Source of the DNA: Negativicutes bacterium
Lineage (GTDB): Bacteria > Bacillota > Negativicutes > JAGPMH01
Assembly (NCBI GenBank): GCA_018052945.1
Contig: JAGPMH010000013.1
Coordinates: 1-42,319, forward strand
Length of the DNA: 42,319 nucleotides
Direction: 5' to 3'
Shown here: positions 24,784 through 33,712 of the stretch, one piece after another
Layout of the letters: each line of letters starts with the position of its first letter
Numbering within the stretch: position 1 is the stretch's first letter
The notes under the pieces: model-generated
Databases searched by the model: none
What the model saw: the letters and a program-made list of their open reading frames with translations, nothing else
What the model was told of the DNA's origin: nothing
Made by a program: the position numbers and the translations under genes

Positions 24784-25893
24784 ATGAAATTTTCTTGCTC
24801 AAAAGATCAATTGGTTCACGCTGTTCAAGTAGTACAAAAAGCAGTATCAAATAAACCACAAATGCCGATATTATCAGGAATTTATATTAATGCACAACCT
24901 GATTGTATTGAAATTCAAGCCACTGATTATGAAATCGGTATTAGTTGTAAAATCGAAGGTTTAGTTACTGAACCAGGTGCTATAGTCTTATCCGGTCGTT
25001 ATTTTCAAGAAGTTGTTAAGAGATTGCCTGGGGATAATATTGAAATTTATACTAATAAAGAAGATAATACCGTTAAATTAATTTCATTATCAGCACAATT
25101 TAATTTATTAAGTTTACCGGCTGATGAGTTTCCGGTACTATATCCGTTAATTGGTGAAACTAATTTTACAATTCGTGATAATATTTTGCGTGATTTAATT
25201 AAAAAGACTGTTTTTGCAGCATCAAATGATGAAGCTCGTCCTGTTTTTACCGGAGCTTTGCTGGAAGTTGTTGATAGTGAAGTATTAATGGTAGCAACTA
25301 ACACTCACCGCTTAGCCTTAAAAAAAGAAAATTTAGATAATATTACTAATAATATTAAGGTTATTATTCCTTCTAAAATATTAAATGAATTGGCTCGTAT
25401 TATGGTTTCTGAAATACCTAGTCCGATAAAAATAACTTGTCATCATAATCAAATCAGTTTTTCTTTTGATAATATTTATATTATTTCGCGAATTATTGAA
25501 GGACAATTTCCTGATTATCAGAGAGTAATACCGCCAAATTTCGCGACAACAGTAGCAATAAAAACAGCTGATTTTTCATCAGCTGTGGAACGTGTTTCTT
25601 TAATTTCTCGAGATGGTGATTATAATGTTGTAAAATTAGCGTTTAGAAATAATGAGATATTGATAACCTCCAACAATCCAGAAGTTGGTAAAGCGGAGGA
25701 GGCGATTGCTGCCAATATCGAAGGAAATGAATTAGAAATAGCCTTTAATGCAAAATATATTGTTGATATTCTAAAAAATATTGATGATGAGAAAATTTTC
25801 TTTACTTTAAATACTCCACTTAGTCCGGCGAGTATAAAGCCGGAAAATGATGAAAATTATAATTATATTATTACGCCGGTTAGATCAAATTAA
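24784..25893 (+). CDS. dnaN: DNA polymerase III beta sliding clamp DnaN
   Basis: 369 residues, normal for the family. Three clamp folds are recognisable: MKFSCSKDQLVHAVQVVQKA at the start, KKTVFAASNDEARPVFTGAL in the middle, and a C-terminus ending in YNYIITPVRSN, which forms the hydrophobic protein-binding pocket edge (the usual M-P-x-R/L end appears as TPVRSN). It tethers polymerase III to DNA. AGAGGTG is six bases upstream. First gene of a tight plus-strand operon through gyrB. Confidence 0.97.
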   Translation: MKFSCSKDQLVHAVQVVQKAVSNKPQMPILSGIYINAQPDCIEIQATDYEIGISCKIEGLVTEPGAIVLSGRYFQEVVKRLPGDNIEIYTNKEDNTVKLISLSAQFNLLSLPADEFPVLYPLIGETNFTIRDNILRDLIKKTVFAASNDEARPVFTGALLEVVDSEVLMVATNTHRLALKKENLDNITNNIKVIIPSKILNELARIMVSEIPSPIKITCHHNQISFSFDNIYIISRIIEGQFPDYQRVIPPNFATTVAIKTADFSSAVERVSLISRDGDYNVVKLAFRNNEILITSNNPEVGKAEEAIAANIEGNELEIAFNAKYIVDILKNIDDEKIFFTLNTPLSPASIKPENDENYNYIITPVRSN

Positions 25894-25902
25894 GGGGATA
25901 TT

Positions 25903-26127
25903 ATGGAAAAAATATTAATTAAAACAGAAACTATAAATTTAGATCAATTATTAAAATGGGCTAGTATTGTTGATTCTGGTGGCATTGTAAAATTTATGAT
26001 TGAAGATCAATTAATCAAAGTCAATGGTGAAGTGGTCACGCAACGACGAAAAAAAATATATCCTGGTGATATTATTGAAATTATAGATAGTGGGCAGTGG
26101 GAAGTTCAAAGAGAATTTGGGGAGTAA
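25903..26127 (+). CDS. yaaA: S4-domain RNA-binding protein YaaA (RlbA-like)
   Basis: 74 residues forming one S4 domain: TINLDQLLKWASIVDSGG, IEDQLIKVNGEVVTQRRKKI, YPGDIIEI. It is the conserved small gene between dnaN and recF in Firmicutes and is thought to act in ribosome assembly. Spacing: 9 bp after dnaN; its stop overlaps the recF translation start region. Confidence 0.93.
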   Translation: MEKILIKTETINLDQLLKWASIVDSGGIVKFMIEDQLIKVNGEVVTQRRKKIYPGDIIEIIDSGQWEVQREFGE

Positions 26128-26129
26128 TG

Positions 26130-27227
26130 ATGAAAGTCAAAACACTAAGTCTTATTAATTATCGTAATTATGAAGATTTAAAAATTGATTTTATAAATAA
26201 TATTAATATTTTTATTGGTCAAAATGCTCAAGGGAAAACTAATATTGTAGAAGCCATATATTATGCAGCGATGGGAAAATCCCATCGTAGTAATAATGAT
26301 CAAGAATTAATAAAATGGCAAAAAAATAATGCCATGATAAAATTGGATTTTACGCGATTGGAAATTGAAAATAATCTCAATTTTCAATTTAAATTAGCAC
26401 AAAATAAAGAAATAATATATAATAGTCATAATATTAAGCCAAAAGATCTCATTGGCTTACTTAATGTTGTATTATTTTCTCCGGAAGATTTATCATTAAT
26501 TAAAGGAGCGCCTGCTGGTCGCAGGCGCTTCCTTGATACTGAAATATCACAAGCAAATCCTGCTTATTATAAGCAATTGTTGCAATATAATAGAATTATT
26601 TTACAACGAAATAATTTATTAAAAAAAATTAAAGAGAGAAAAGCGGTTAAAGATTTGCTAGATTCTTGGGATGAGCAATTGGTTATTTTAGCGGAAAAAA
26701 TAACCAAAAAACGAATAGAATCGGTAAAAAAATTAAATATGCTGGCAAATTTAATGCATCGCAAAATTTCTACTAATAAGGAAAATTTAGAAATAAGTTA
26801 TGATATAAATGGTTGGGATAATGATGAAAATTTAAAATTATTGGATTTTTATTATAAGAAGATCTCTGAAAATAGAGAGCTTGATATTATTAGAGGTTCA
26901 ACCTCAATCGGTCCGCAACGCGATGATATTATTTTAAAAGTTAATAATGTTAATTTAAGAACTTTTGGCTCACAAGGGCAGCAACGAACCGGAGTTTTAG
27001 CTTTAAAATTGGCTGAACTTGAATTTATAAAATCGGAAACCGGTGAATATCCTATTTTATTATTAGATGATGTTATGAGTGAGCTTGATTTTAATAGAAG
27101 AGAGCAATTGCTAAGCTTTATTAAAGATAAAATTCAGACCTTTATCACCGCTACTGATAGAAATTATTTTCCGGGAAATATTACTGCCAAAATATTTAAA
27201 GTCGAACAAGGAAAAATAATGGGGTGA
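26130..27227 (+). CDS. recF: DNA replication and repair protein RecF
   Basis: 365 residues. Walker A GQNAQGKTNIVEAIYY, the ABC signature region FGSQGQQRTGVLALKLAE and Walker B PILLLDDVMSELD are present, as is the C-terminal D-loop. RecF works with RecO and RecR to load RecA at gaps. ATG at 26130 is preferred over 26127 because of spacing from GGGGAG (five rather than two bases). A Noc-binding-site candidate lies in its last codons (27165-27180). Confidence 0.96.
   Translation: MKVKTLSLINYRNYEDLKIDFINNINIFIGQNAQGKTNIVEAIYYAAMGKSHRSNNDQELIKWQKNNAMIKLDFTRLEIENNLNFQFKLAQNKEIIYNSHNIKPKDLIGLLNVVLFSPEDLSLIKGAPAGRRRFLDTEISQANPAYYKQLLQYNRIILQRNNLLKKIKERKAVKDLLDSWDEQLVILAEKITKKRIESVKKLNMLANLMHRKISTNKENLEISYDINGWDNDENLKLLDFYYKKISENRELDIIRGSTSIGPQRDDIILKVNNVNLRTFGSQGQQRTGVLALKLAELEFIKSETGEYPILLLDDVMSELDFNRREQLLSFIKDKIQTFITATDRNYFPGNITAKIFKVEQGKIMG
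27165..27180. promoter_or_regulatory. Candidate Noc-binding site (NBS) in recF
   Basis: TATTTTCCGGGAAATA matches the Bacillus Noc consensus ATTTCCCGGGAAAT (with flanking T and A) at all but one position. A Noc protein is encoded in this window. Confidence 0.6.
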
Positions 27228-27231
27228 TTGC

Positions 27232-28077
27232 TTGATAAAAATAAATAAACTTATCTCAACAGCAATTAATGAAAAAGCCTTAAATAAAGATGCTAATTTA
27301 CAAAAACTCAACAACTATAATGTTCTGTATCATTGGGAAAAAATTGTTGGTAAAGATATAGCATTGCAATCCATTCCTGTTAATATTGAAAATAAGATTT
27401 TATTTGTTGCCGTTAATAATTCTGTATGGTGCCAACATTTATCAATGTTAAAGGATGATATTATTTATAAAATTAATAAATTTGCCGGAGTTTTATTGGT
27501 AGAAGATTTAAAATTTCGCAATCAATATTATGATAAAAATAAAAGAGCTATTGTAGATAAGAAAGAATATAATTTAGCTAATAATATTGCTCAAATAAAA
27601 TTAACAAAAGAAGAAAATGATAAAGTTAATGAGTTGACAGCTACCATAACAGATGAAAAATTACGAAAAAATTTAAAAAAATTAATGGTGAAGAATCTTG
27701 CTTTTAATAAAATAAAAGTTGATAATAATTGGCATAAATGTTTAAATTGTGATACTCTGTGTTCGAAGCAAGAACAATATTGTACTGTTTGTAAAATTCA
27801 GAGGAAAGCAGAGAAAGCCAGTAAAATTAGGAAATTATTAATAGAAGCACCATGGCTGACTTACGCTGAATTAAATAGTTATGAAAATTGTACATCCAAA
27901 GAATTTATTAATGAAAAAATTATTTTATTGAATTATTATGCTGATTTAGTAGCCAATAATAAAGATAATAAAATTTATTTACTTACTTTAGTAATGTTAT
28001 TTAATGGGGCAAAAATGGAAGAAATTAATGATAATTTAATTCAAAAGACTTTAACAAAGTTTAGGAGGAAAAAATAA
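27232..28077 (+). CDS. DUF721/DciA-like protein with C-terminal zinc-ribbon extension
   Basis: 281 residues. The N-terminal part (about 1-95) fits the DUF721/DciA fold: YNVLYHWEKIVGKDIALQSI, then KILFVAVNNSVWCQHLSMLK and a basic end. DciA is the ancestral helper that loads or regulates replicative helicase DnaB. A lysine-rich linker follows, then CLNCDTLC and YCTVC (about 165-190), a probable four-cysteine zinc ribbon, and a helical C-terminal region of unknown family. Start is TTG with GGGGTGA seven bases before. It is wedged between recF and remB, where Bacillus has no extra gene. That it acts on the helicase is inferred from the family and the replication neighbours. Confidence 0.75.
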   Translation: MIKINKLISTAINEKALNKDANLQKLNNYNVLYHWEKIVGKDIALQSIPVNIENKILFVAVNNSVWCQHLSMLKDDIIYKINKFAGVLLVEDLKFRNQYYDKNKRAIVDKKEYNLANNIAQIKLTKEENDKVNELTATITDEKLRKNLKKLMVKNLAFNKIKVDNNWHKCLNCDTLCSKQEQYCTVCKIQRKAEKASKIRKLLIEAPWLTYAELNSYENCTSKEFINEKIILLNYYADLVANNKDNKIYLLTLVMLFNGAKMEEINDNLIQKTLTKFRRKK

Positions 28078-28319
28078 TGTTTCTACATTTAGGCTCAGAT
28101 GTTAGTGTTGCTTTAAAAGATGTTATTGCAATAAATGATTATTCATATTTAAAAACTATTAATAAAGAATTTTTAAAAAATATGAGAAGTAAGAAATTTA
28201 TTATTGATATCTCTGAGAATGATCCGAAAAGTTTTGTTATAACCGATAAAAAAATTTACTTATCAGCTATTTCTTCAGTAACCTTGAAAAAAAGAGCCGA
28301 TAATTTATATAATGATTAA
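28077..28319 (+). CDS. remB: RemB/YaaB-like regulator (DUF370 family)
   Basis: 80 residues: MFLHLGSDVSVALKDVIAIN, then KFIIDISENDPKSFVITDKK and YLSAISSVTLKKRADNLY. This matches the YaaB/RemB branch of the extracellular-matrix-regulator family and occupies the same place (recF - remB - gyrB) as in Bacillus. Its start overlaps the previous stop by one base, with GGAGG upstream. Role in this organism unknown; RemA-type proteins bind DNA. Confidence 0.88.
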   Translation: MFLHLGSDVSVALKDVIAINDYSYLKTINKEFLKNMRSKKFIIDISENDPKSFVITDKKIYLSAISSVTLKKRADNLYND

Positions 28320-28333
28320 TAGATGGAAAATAA

Positions 28334-30283
<1,950 letters not shown>

Positions 30284-30293
30284 TAGTAATAAC

Positions 30294-30330
30294 AATATGA
30301 GCTTTAGCAAATGCTAGAGCTCATATTTTC
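30294..30330 (+). terminator. Intrinsic terminator after gyrB
   Basis: A 16-bp stem with one G-T pair (30294-30309 with 30312-30327), a tiny loop and a T-rich tail just after gyrB. Ends the dnaN-gyrB operon. Confidence 0.8.
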
Positions 30331-30361
30331 GTAATATTATCGTCTTTTTGGTTAATAACTA

Positions 30362-30370
30362 TGCTATAAT
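30362..30370 (+). promoter_or_regulatory. Extended -10 promoter element of the MarR gene
   Basis: TGCTATAAT, a TGn-extended consensus -10; no good -35 hexamer is present at 17 bases. It lies 44 bases ahead of the start codon. Confidence 0.55.
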
Positions 30371-30413
30371 AAAATGTATTTAATTTGTGATGCTAGAGGT
30401 GTTTATTTAGCTT

Positions 30414-30914
30414 ATGAGTGTTGAATGGATGGAACAAAATCGAGAGTTATTTGAAAAAATAATAAAGTGTGGCAATATATATGCTAATAATCACCATAAA
30501 GTTGTTAATCTAGGACTGTATAATGATGTTTCGTTATCACAAATTCAAGTGTTGGAATATGTGTTAGAGGTTGAAAATCAAAAAATGTCTGATATTGCGA
30601 AGCGACTGGGAATAACTAAAAGTGCATTATCGCAAATAGCTAAAAAACTAGAAGAAAAAGGTTGGCTGGAAAAATATCGTTGTAACAATAATAAAAAAGA
30701 AATTTTTCTTAAAGTAACGCCACAAGGGAAAAATGTTTATATTACTTATTCCAAGGCGATGCATGAATTTTTCTTTAAAGATATTTTTGATATTAGTAAG
30801 CAAATTCCTAAAAAATATAGTGATATTTTTATAAAAATGTTTGATATAATGGCAGATAAATTAATTAATAATCTCTATAAAGAAGAAGAAAAAATTTATA
30901 CTAAAATATTATAA
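30414..30914 (+). CDS. MarR-family transcriptional regulator
   Basis: 166 residues with the winged helix-turn-helix QKMSDIAKRLGITKSALSQIAKKLEEKGWLEK followed by a wing with CNNNKKEIFLKVTPQGK. Helices at both ends would dimerise. MarR proteins respond to small ligands or oxidation and usually control a neighbouring gene; the next genes downstream are behind a terminator and a separate promoter, so the target is not evident. GAGGTG lies 12 bases before the ATG, unusually far, so translation may be weak. Probably monocistronic. Confidence 0.85.
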   Translation: MSVEWMEQNRELFEKIIKCGNIYANNHHKVVNLGLYNDVSLSQIQVLEYVLEVENQKMSDIAKRLGITKSALSQIAKKLEEKGWLEKYRCNNNKKEIFLKVTPQGKNVYITYSKAMHEFFFKDIFDISKQIPKKYSDIFIKMFDIMADKLINNLYKEEEKIYTKIL

Positions 30915-30922
30915 AATTTATT

Positions 30923-30960
30923 AAGAGAGTAAACTTTAATAATTAAGTTTACTCTCTTTT
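30923..30960 (+). terminator. Intrinsic terminator after the MarR gene
   Basis: A 14-bp perfect stem (30923-30936 with 30945-30958), 8-base loop and T-run. Strong terminator. Confidence 0.9.
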
Positions 30961-31092
30961 TTTATAAATTGACAAAAACAAGATTTATTATTACAATATA
31001 GTTAACCAAATGAACAATATTGTAAATTATATAAACTATAATTCTAAAGATGTTTAAGTTAGTTGGTTACCATAGATAGTTTTAAAATTGCA

Positions 31093-31239
31093 GATTGGTA
31101 TTCAACTGAGAGAAAAAACAGTATTAATGGGTTATTATAGCAATAACATCTTTTGGGGATTAGATGTTAATTATTTTTTTACAAATTTGTTATTTCTTAA
31201 ATTGTAAATAGCTATTACAAAACTGTTGAATACCAATCT
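31093..31239. repeat. Non-coding element bounded by 15-bp inverted repeats (MITE-like)
   Basis: AGATTGGTATTCAAC at 31093-31107 is exactly inverted at 31225-31239 (GTTGAATACCAATCT). Similar TTTTAAAA-type sequence lies just outside both ends. The interior is about 117 bp, AT-rich, with a nested AACATCT/AGATGTT hairpin and no open reading frame of note. It could be a miniature transposable element or a structured RNA. Together with 30961-31092 (nothing recognisable) it fills the gap between the MarR terminator and the htpX promoter. Confidence 0.65.
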
Positions 31240-31266
31240 TGAGTTTTAAAAATTAAGAGATAATAT

Positions 31267-31295
31267 TTGACAATATTAAAGGTATATGATAATAT
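31267..31295 (+). promoter_or_regulatory. Probable promoter of the riboswitch-htpX transcript
   Basis: A perfect TTGACA at 31267-31272 followed 17 bases later by TAATAT (or 15 bases later by GATAAT). Transcription would begin about 10-15 bases before the riboswitch aptamer. Confidence 0.65.
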
Positions 31296-31317
31296 TAATG
31301 TGAAATTAATATTACTT

Positions 31318-31401
31318 CAAGGGGAGTAGCTGTACAACAACTGTCGTCAATACGAGCTTAAGCTCCGGCATTGTTGGCAATTTATTGCAAGCAAGACCTT
31401 G
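31318..31401 (+). ncRNA. yybP-ykoY (Mn2+-sensing) riboswitch aptamer
   Basis: The leader contains the family's conserved blocks in order: GGGGAGTAGC (loop L1 region), GTCGTCAATACG (L3 region, manganese-binding adenosine), a GAGC-TTAA-GCTC hairpin, CCGGC, TTGTTGGC, and AGCAAGACCTT closing helix P1 with CAAGG at the 5' end. This arrangement is that of the structurally characterised Lactococcus yoaB riboswitch. Mn2+ joins the two stem loops and stabilises P1. Because the 3' strand of P1 (31397-31401) overlaps the left arm of the following terminator, metal binding should prevent termination and switch the downstream genes on. Confidence 0.9.
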
Positions 31402-31433
31402 TCTCAGCATTTGTTGAGGCTAGGTCTTTTTAT
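31393..31433 (+). terminator. Riboswitch expression-platform terminator
   Basis: AAGACCT (31393-31399) pairs with AGGTCTT (31422-31428), extended inward by CTCAGCA/TGTTGAG, and ends in T5. It shares bases with aptamer helix P1, so the two structures exclude each other. Confidence 0.88.
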
Positions 31434-31472
31434 TTAACTATTTTTAATAACAATGAGAGGGGATTTTATTTT

Positions 31473-32333
31473 ATGAATACTTTTAAAACGACTATATTAT
31501 TAACTGCTTTAACCTTATTATTAGTAGGGGTTGGCGGTGCGGTAGGTGGTAAAACCGGAGCATCAATTATGCTTATTATTTCCTTAGCAATGAATTTTGG
31601 TAGCTATTGGTTTAGTGATAAAATTGTCTTAAGCATGTATAATGCTCAACCGGTGAATGAAAATCAAGCACCGGATTTATATAATATGGTAAAAAAATTG
31701 ACGCAAAATGCGAAGATGCCAATGCCGAGGGTTTATGTGATTAATACTGAAATGCCGAATGCTTTTGCAACGGGGCGTAATCCGGAAAATGGTGTTGTTG
31801 CAGTTACTACCGGGATTATGAAAGCATTAAATTATGACGAATTAGAAGGGGTAGTAGCACATGAGTTAGCTCATATTAAAAATCGTGATACTTTAATTAG
31901 TACGATTGTTGCTTCTATTGCCGGTGTTATTTCTTGGATTGGCACGATGGCTCAATGGGCTGCCATTTTGGGAACTGGGCGTAGTGATGAAGAAGATAAT
32001 GGCGGAGGTATTGCCGGTTTACTATTTACTATCATTGTGGCACCATTAGCGGCAACCTTAATTCAAATGGCAATTTCGCGGTCGCGTGAATTTGAAGCTG
32101 ATGAAGATGGTGGAACTATTTGTGGTAATCCATTAGCTTTAGCAAGTGCGTTAAAGAAAATAGAGCATTACTCTAAGTATGGGGTAATGCAAGAAGCTAC
32201 TCCGGCGACAGCCCATATGTTTATTATTAATCCGTTAAGTGGTAGCGGTAGAGCGATAATGAATTTATTCAGTACTCATCCGACAACGGCGAAAAGGGTT
32301 GAAAAATTAGAAGCTTTAGCAAGACGGAGATAA
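31473..32333 (+). CDS. htpX: Membrane zinc metalloprotease HtpX homologue
   Basis: 286 residues. Two N-terminal transmembrane helices, then the catalytic zinc motif in VVAHELAHIKN (HExxH), further hydrophobic segments, and SREFEADEDGG with the third ligand Glu. HtpX is a membrane-integrated protease that degrades misfolded membrane proteins. ATG 31473 has GAGAGGGG upstream; longer in-frame starts would lie inside the riboswitch and its terminator. Control by an Mn2+ riboswitch is the notable point. A terminator follows, so downstream genes depend on readthrough or own promoters. Confidence 0.93.
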   Translation: MNTFKTTILLTALTLLLVGVGGAVGGKTGASIMLIISLAMNFGSYWFSDKIVLSMYNAQPVNENQAPDLYNMVKKLTQNAKMPMPRVYVINTEMPNAFATGRNPENGVVAVTTGIMKALNYDELEGVVAHELAHIKNRDTLISTIVASIAGVISWIGTMAQWAAILGTGRSDEEDNGGGIAGLLFTIIVAPLAATLIQMAISRSREFEADEDGGTICGNPLALASALKKIEHYSKYGVMQEATPATAHMFIINPLSGSGRAIMNLFSTHPTTAKRVEKLEALARRR

Positions 32334-32341
32334 TATTAATT

Positions 32342-32381
32342 AAAAACGGTCTGTTTAGAATATCTAAAAAGACCGTTTTTT
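32342..32381 (+). terminator. Intrinsic terminator after htpX
   Basis: A 10-bp stem (32342-32351 with 32371-32380) with an inner TTTAGA/TCTAAA helix and a T-run, nine bases after the htpX stop. Confidence 0.88.
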
Positions 32382-32416
32382 GTGTAAAAAGATAATTTTT
32401 AATAAAGAAGGATGTT

Positions 32417-33697
32417 ATGAAAAAAATATTTTTAATAATAATGTTGTTAATCATTAGTAGTAATAATATTTCACAGGCACAAGGAATAGTACAAGAAACA
32501 CAACTATTGAGACCAGAAGCTTTTTATGATTATCAAAATGGTAATAATATTATCTTATCTAATCAACAGATTCTAAAGTTAAATCAAAGCATCTCACAAC
32601 AGCAGTCAGCTTTATGTGATTTAAAAAATTATCAATCTATTATTAATAAAACAGCTTTAAGTAATAAAATAAAATCATCTAGCACTATTTTAAATGAATA
32701 TGATTATTTAGGTTCAGGGTTAATAACTACGGCGCTGAAAAATGATATTATAGCAGAGTTAAATTTAGAAAAAATTCCGACAGAAATAAAGTATGGTGTT
32801 ACTGTAAGGCGTACTAATATTAGAACATTACCTAGTGCTCAAGGTTTATATGAAAGTCTGAAGTCTACTAAATTTGATTATTTGCAAGAAACTGTTGTTG
32901 ATCCCGGTACTGCGGTGGTTATTTTACATACCAGTAAAAATAATCAGTTTTATTATATTCAAACAGCAGATTATAGTGGTTGGGTGGCGACAAAAAATGT
33001 CGCAGTTGCTACAAAATCAGATTGGTTAAAATATTTGGAACCGCAAGATTTTATGGTGGTTACTGCTAATAAAAAAATAATAAACTTTAATGGTGAAGTT
33101 TTAACTTATCAAATGGGTGCTAAAATTCCATTACTAAAAGAAGAGGGCAGTAATAAAATATTAATGCCTTACAATAAAGATGGCTTAAATAATTATTATT
33201 TGAAGCTTAATAATAACGATGGCTTGAGTGAAGGATATTTACCTTATACTACTAATAATATTATCAAACAAAGTTTTAAAATGTTAGGTGATGTTTATGG
33301 TTGGGGTGGCTTAGAGAATAGTGTTGATTGTTCCAGTTTTGTACAAAATATTTATAAAACCTTCGGAATAAATTTACCGCGTAATGCTGATCAGCAAGAG
33401 CTTAGTTTACAACGACATTATTATAATGCTGTCACGGATAACTTAAAAAATGCTGATATTAATAAATTAACTAAAGGTAGTTTATTATTTATGGATGGTC
33501 ATGTGATGTTATATTTAGGTAGTATTAACAATGAACCTTATATCATTCATGCACTAGGAAGTTATAGTATTAGGCAAGGTGATGGCACTATGAAAAAAAT
33601 ACCGATACTAAAAGTTGTTGTTAGCGATTTGCAGCTACAACGTTATAGTGGCAAAACTTTCTTAACAGCGTTAACAAGTGGTGCAGAAATAAAATAA
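32417..33697 (+). CDS. Exported NlpC/P60 peptidoglycan endopeptidase with SH3-type domains
   Basis: 426 residues. Signal peptide (about 1-21, ending SQA or AQG), an N-terminal stabilising region (about 25-130), SH3-like modules (VTVRRTNIRTLPS ... GTAVVILHTSKNNQFYYIQT ... YSGWVATKNVAV), and a C-terminal NlpC/P60 domain (about 290-426) with the catalytic Cys in YGWGGLENSVDCSSFVQN, His in GHVMLYLG and a third polar residue near IIHALGSY. This architecture is seen in gamma-D-glutamyl-diamino acid endopeptidases that trim stem peptides. It precedes the P-type ATPase by a few bases, suggesting one operon; whether it is reached from the riboswitch promoter is unclear. Confidence 0.88.
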   Translation: MKKIFLIIMLLIISSNNISQAQGIVQETQLLRPEAFYDYQNGNNIILSNQQILKLNQSISQQQSALCDLKNYQSIINKTALSNKIKSSSTILNEYDYLGSGLITTALKNDIIAELNLEKIPTEIKYGVTVRRTNIRTLPSAQGLYESLKSTKFDYLQETVVDPGTAVVILHTSKNNQFYYIQTADYSGWVATKNVAVATKSDWLKYLEPQDFMVVTANKKIINFNGEVLTYQMGAKIPLLKEEGSNKILMPYNKDGLNNYYLKLNNNDGLSEGYLPYTTNNIIKQSFKMLGDVYGWGGLENSVDCSSFVQNIYKTFGINLPRNADQQELSLQRHYYNAVTDNLKNADINKLTKGSLLFMDGHVMLYLGSINNEPYIIHALGSYSIRQGDGTMKKIPILKVVVSDLQLQRYSGKTFLTALTSGAEIK

Positions 33698-33712
33698 AGG
33701 ATGGTGGTAACA

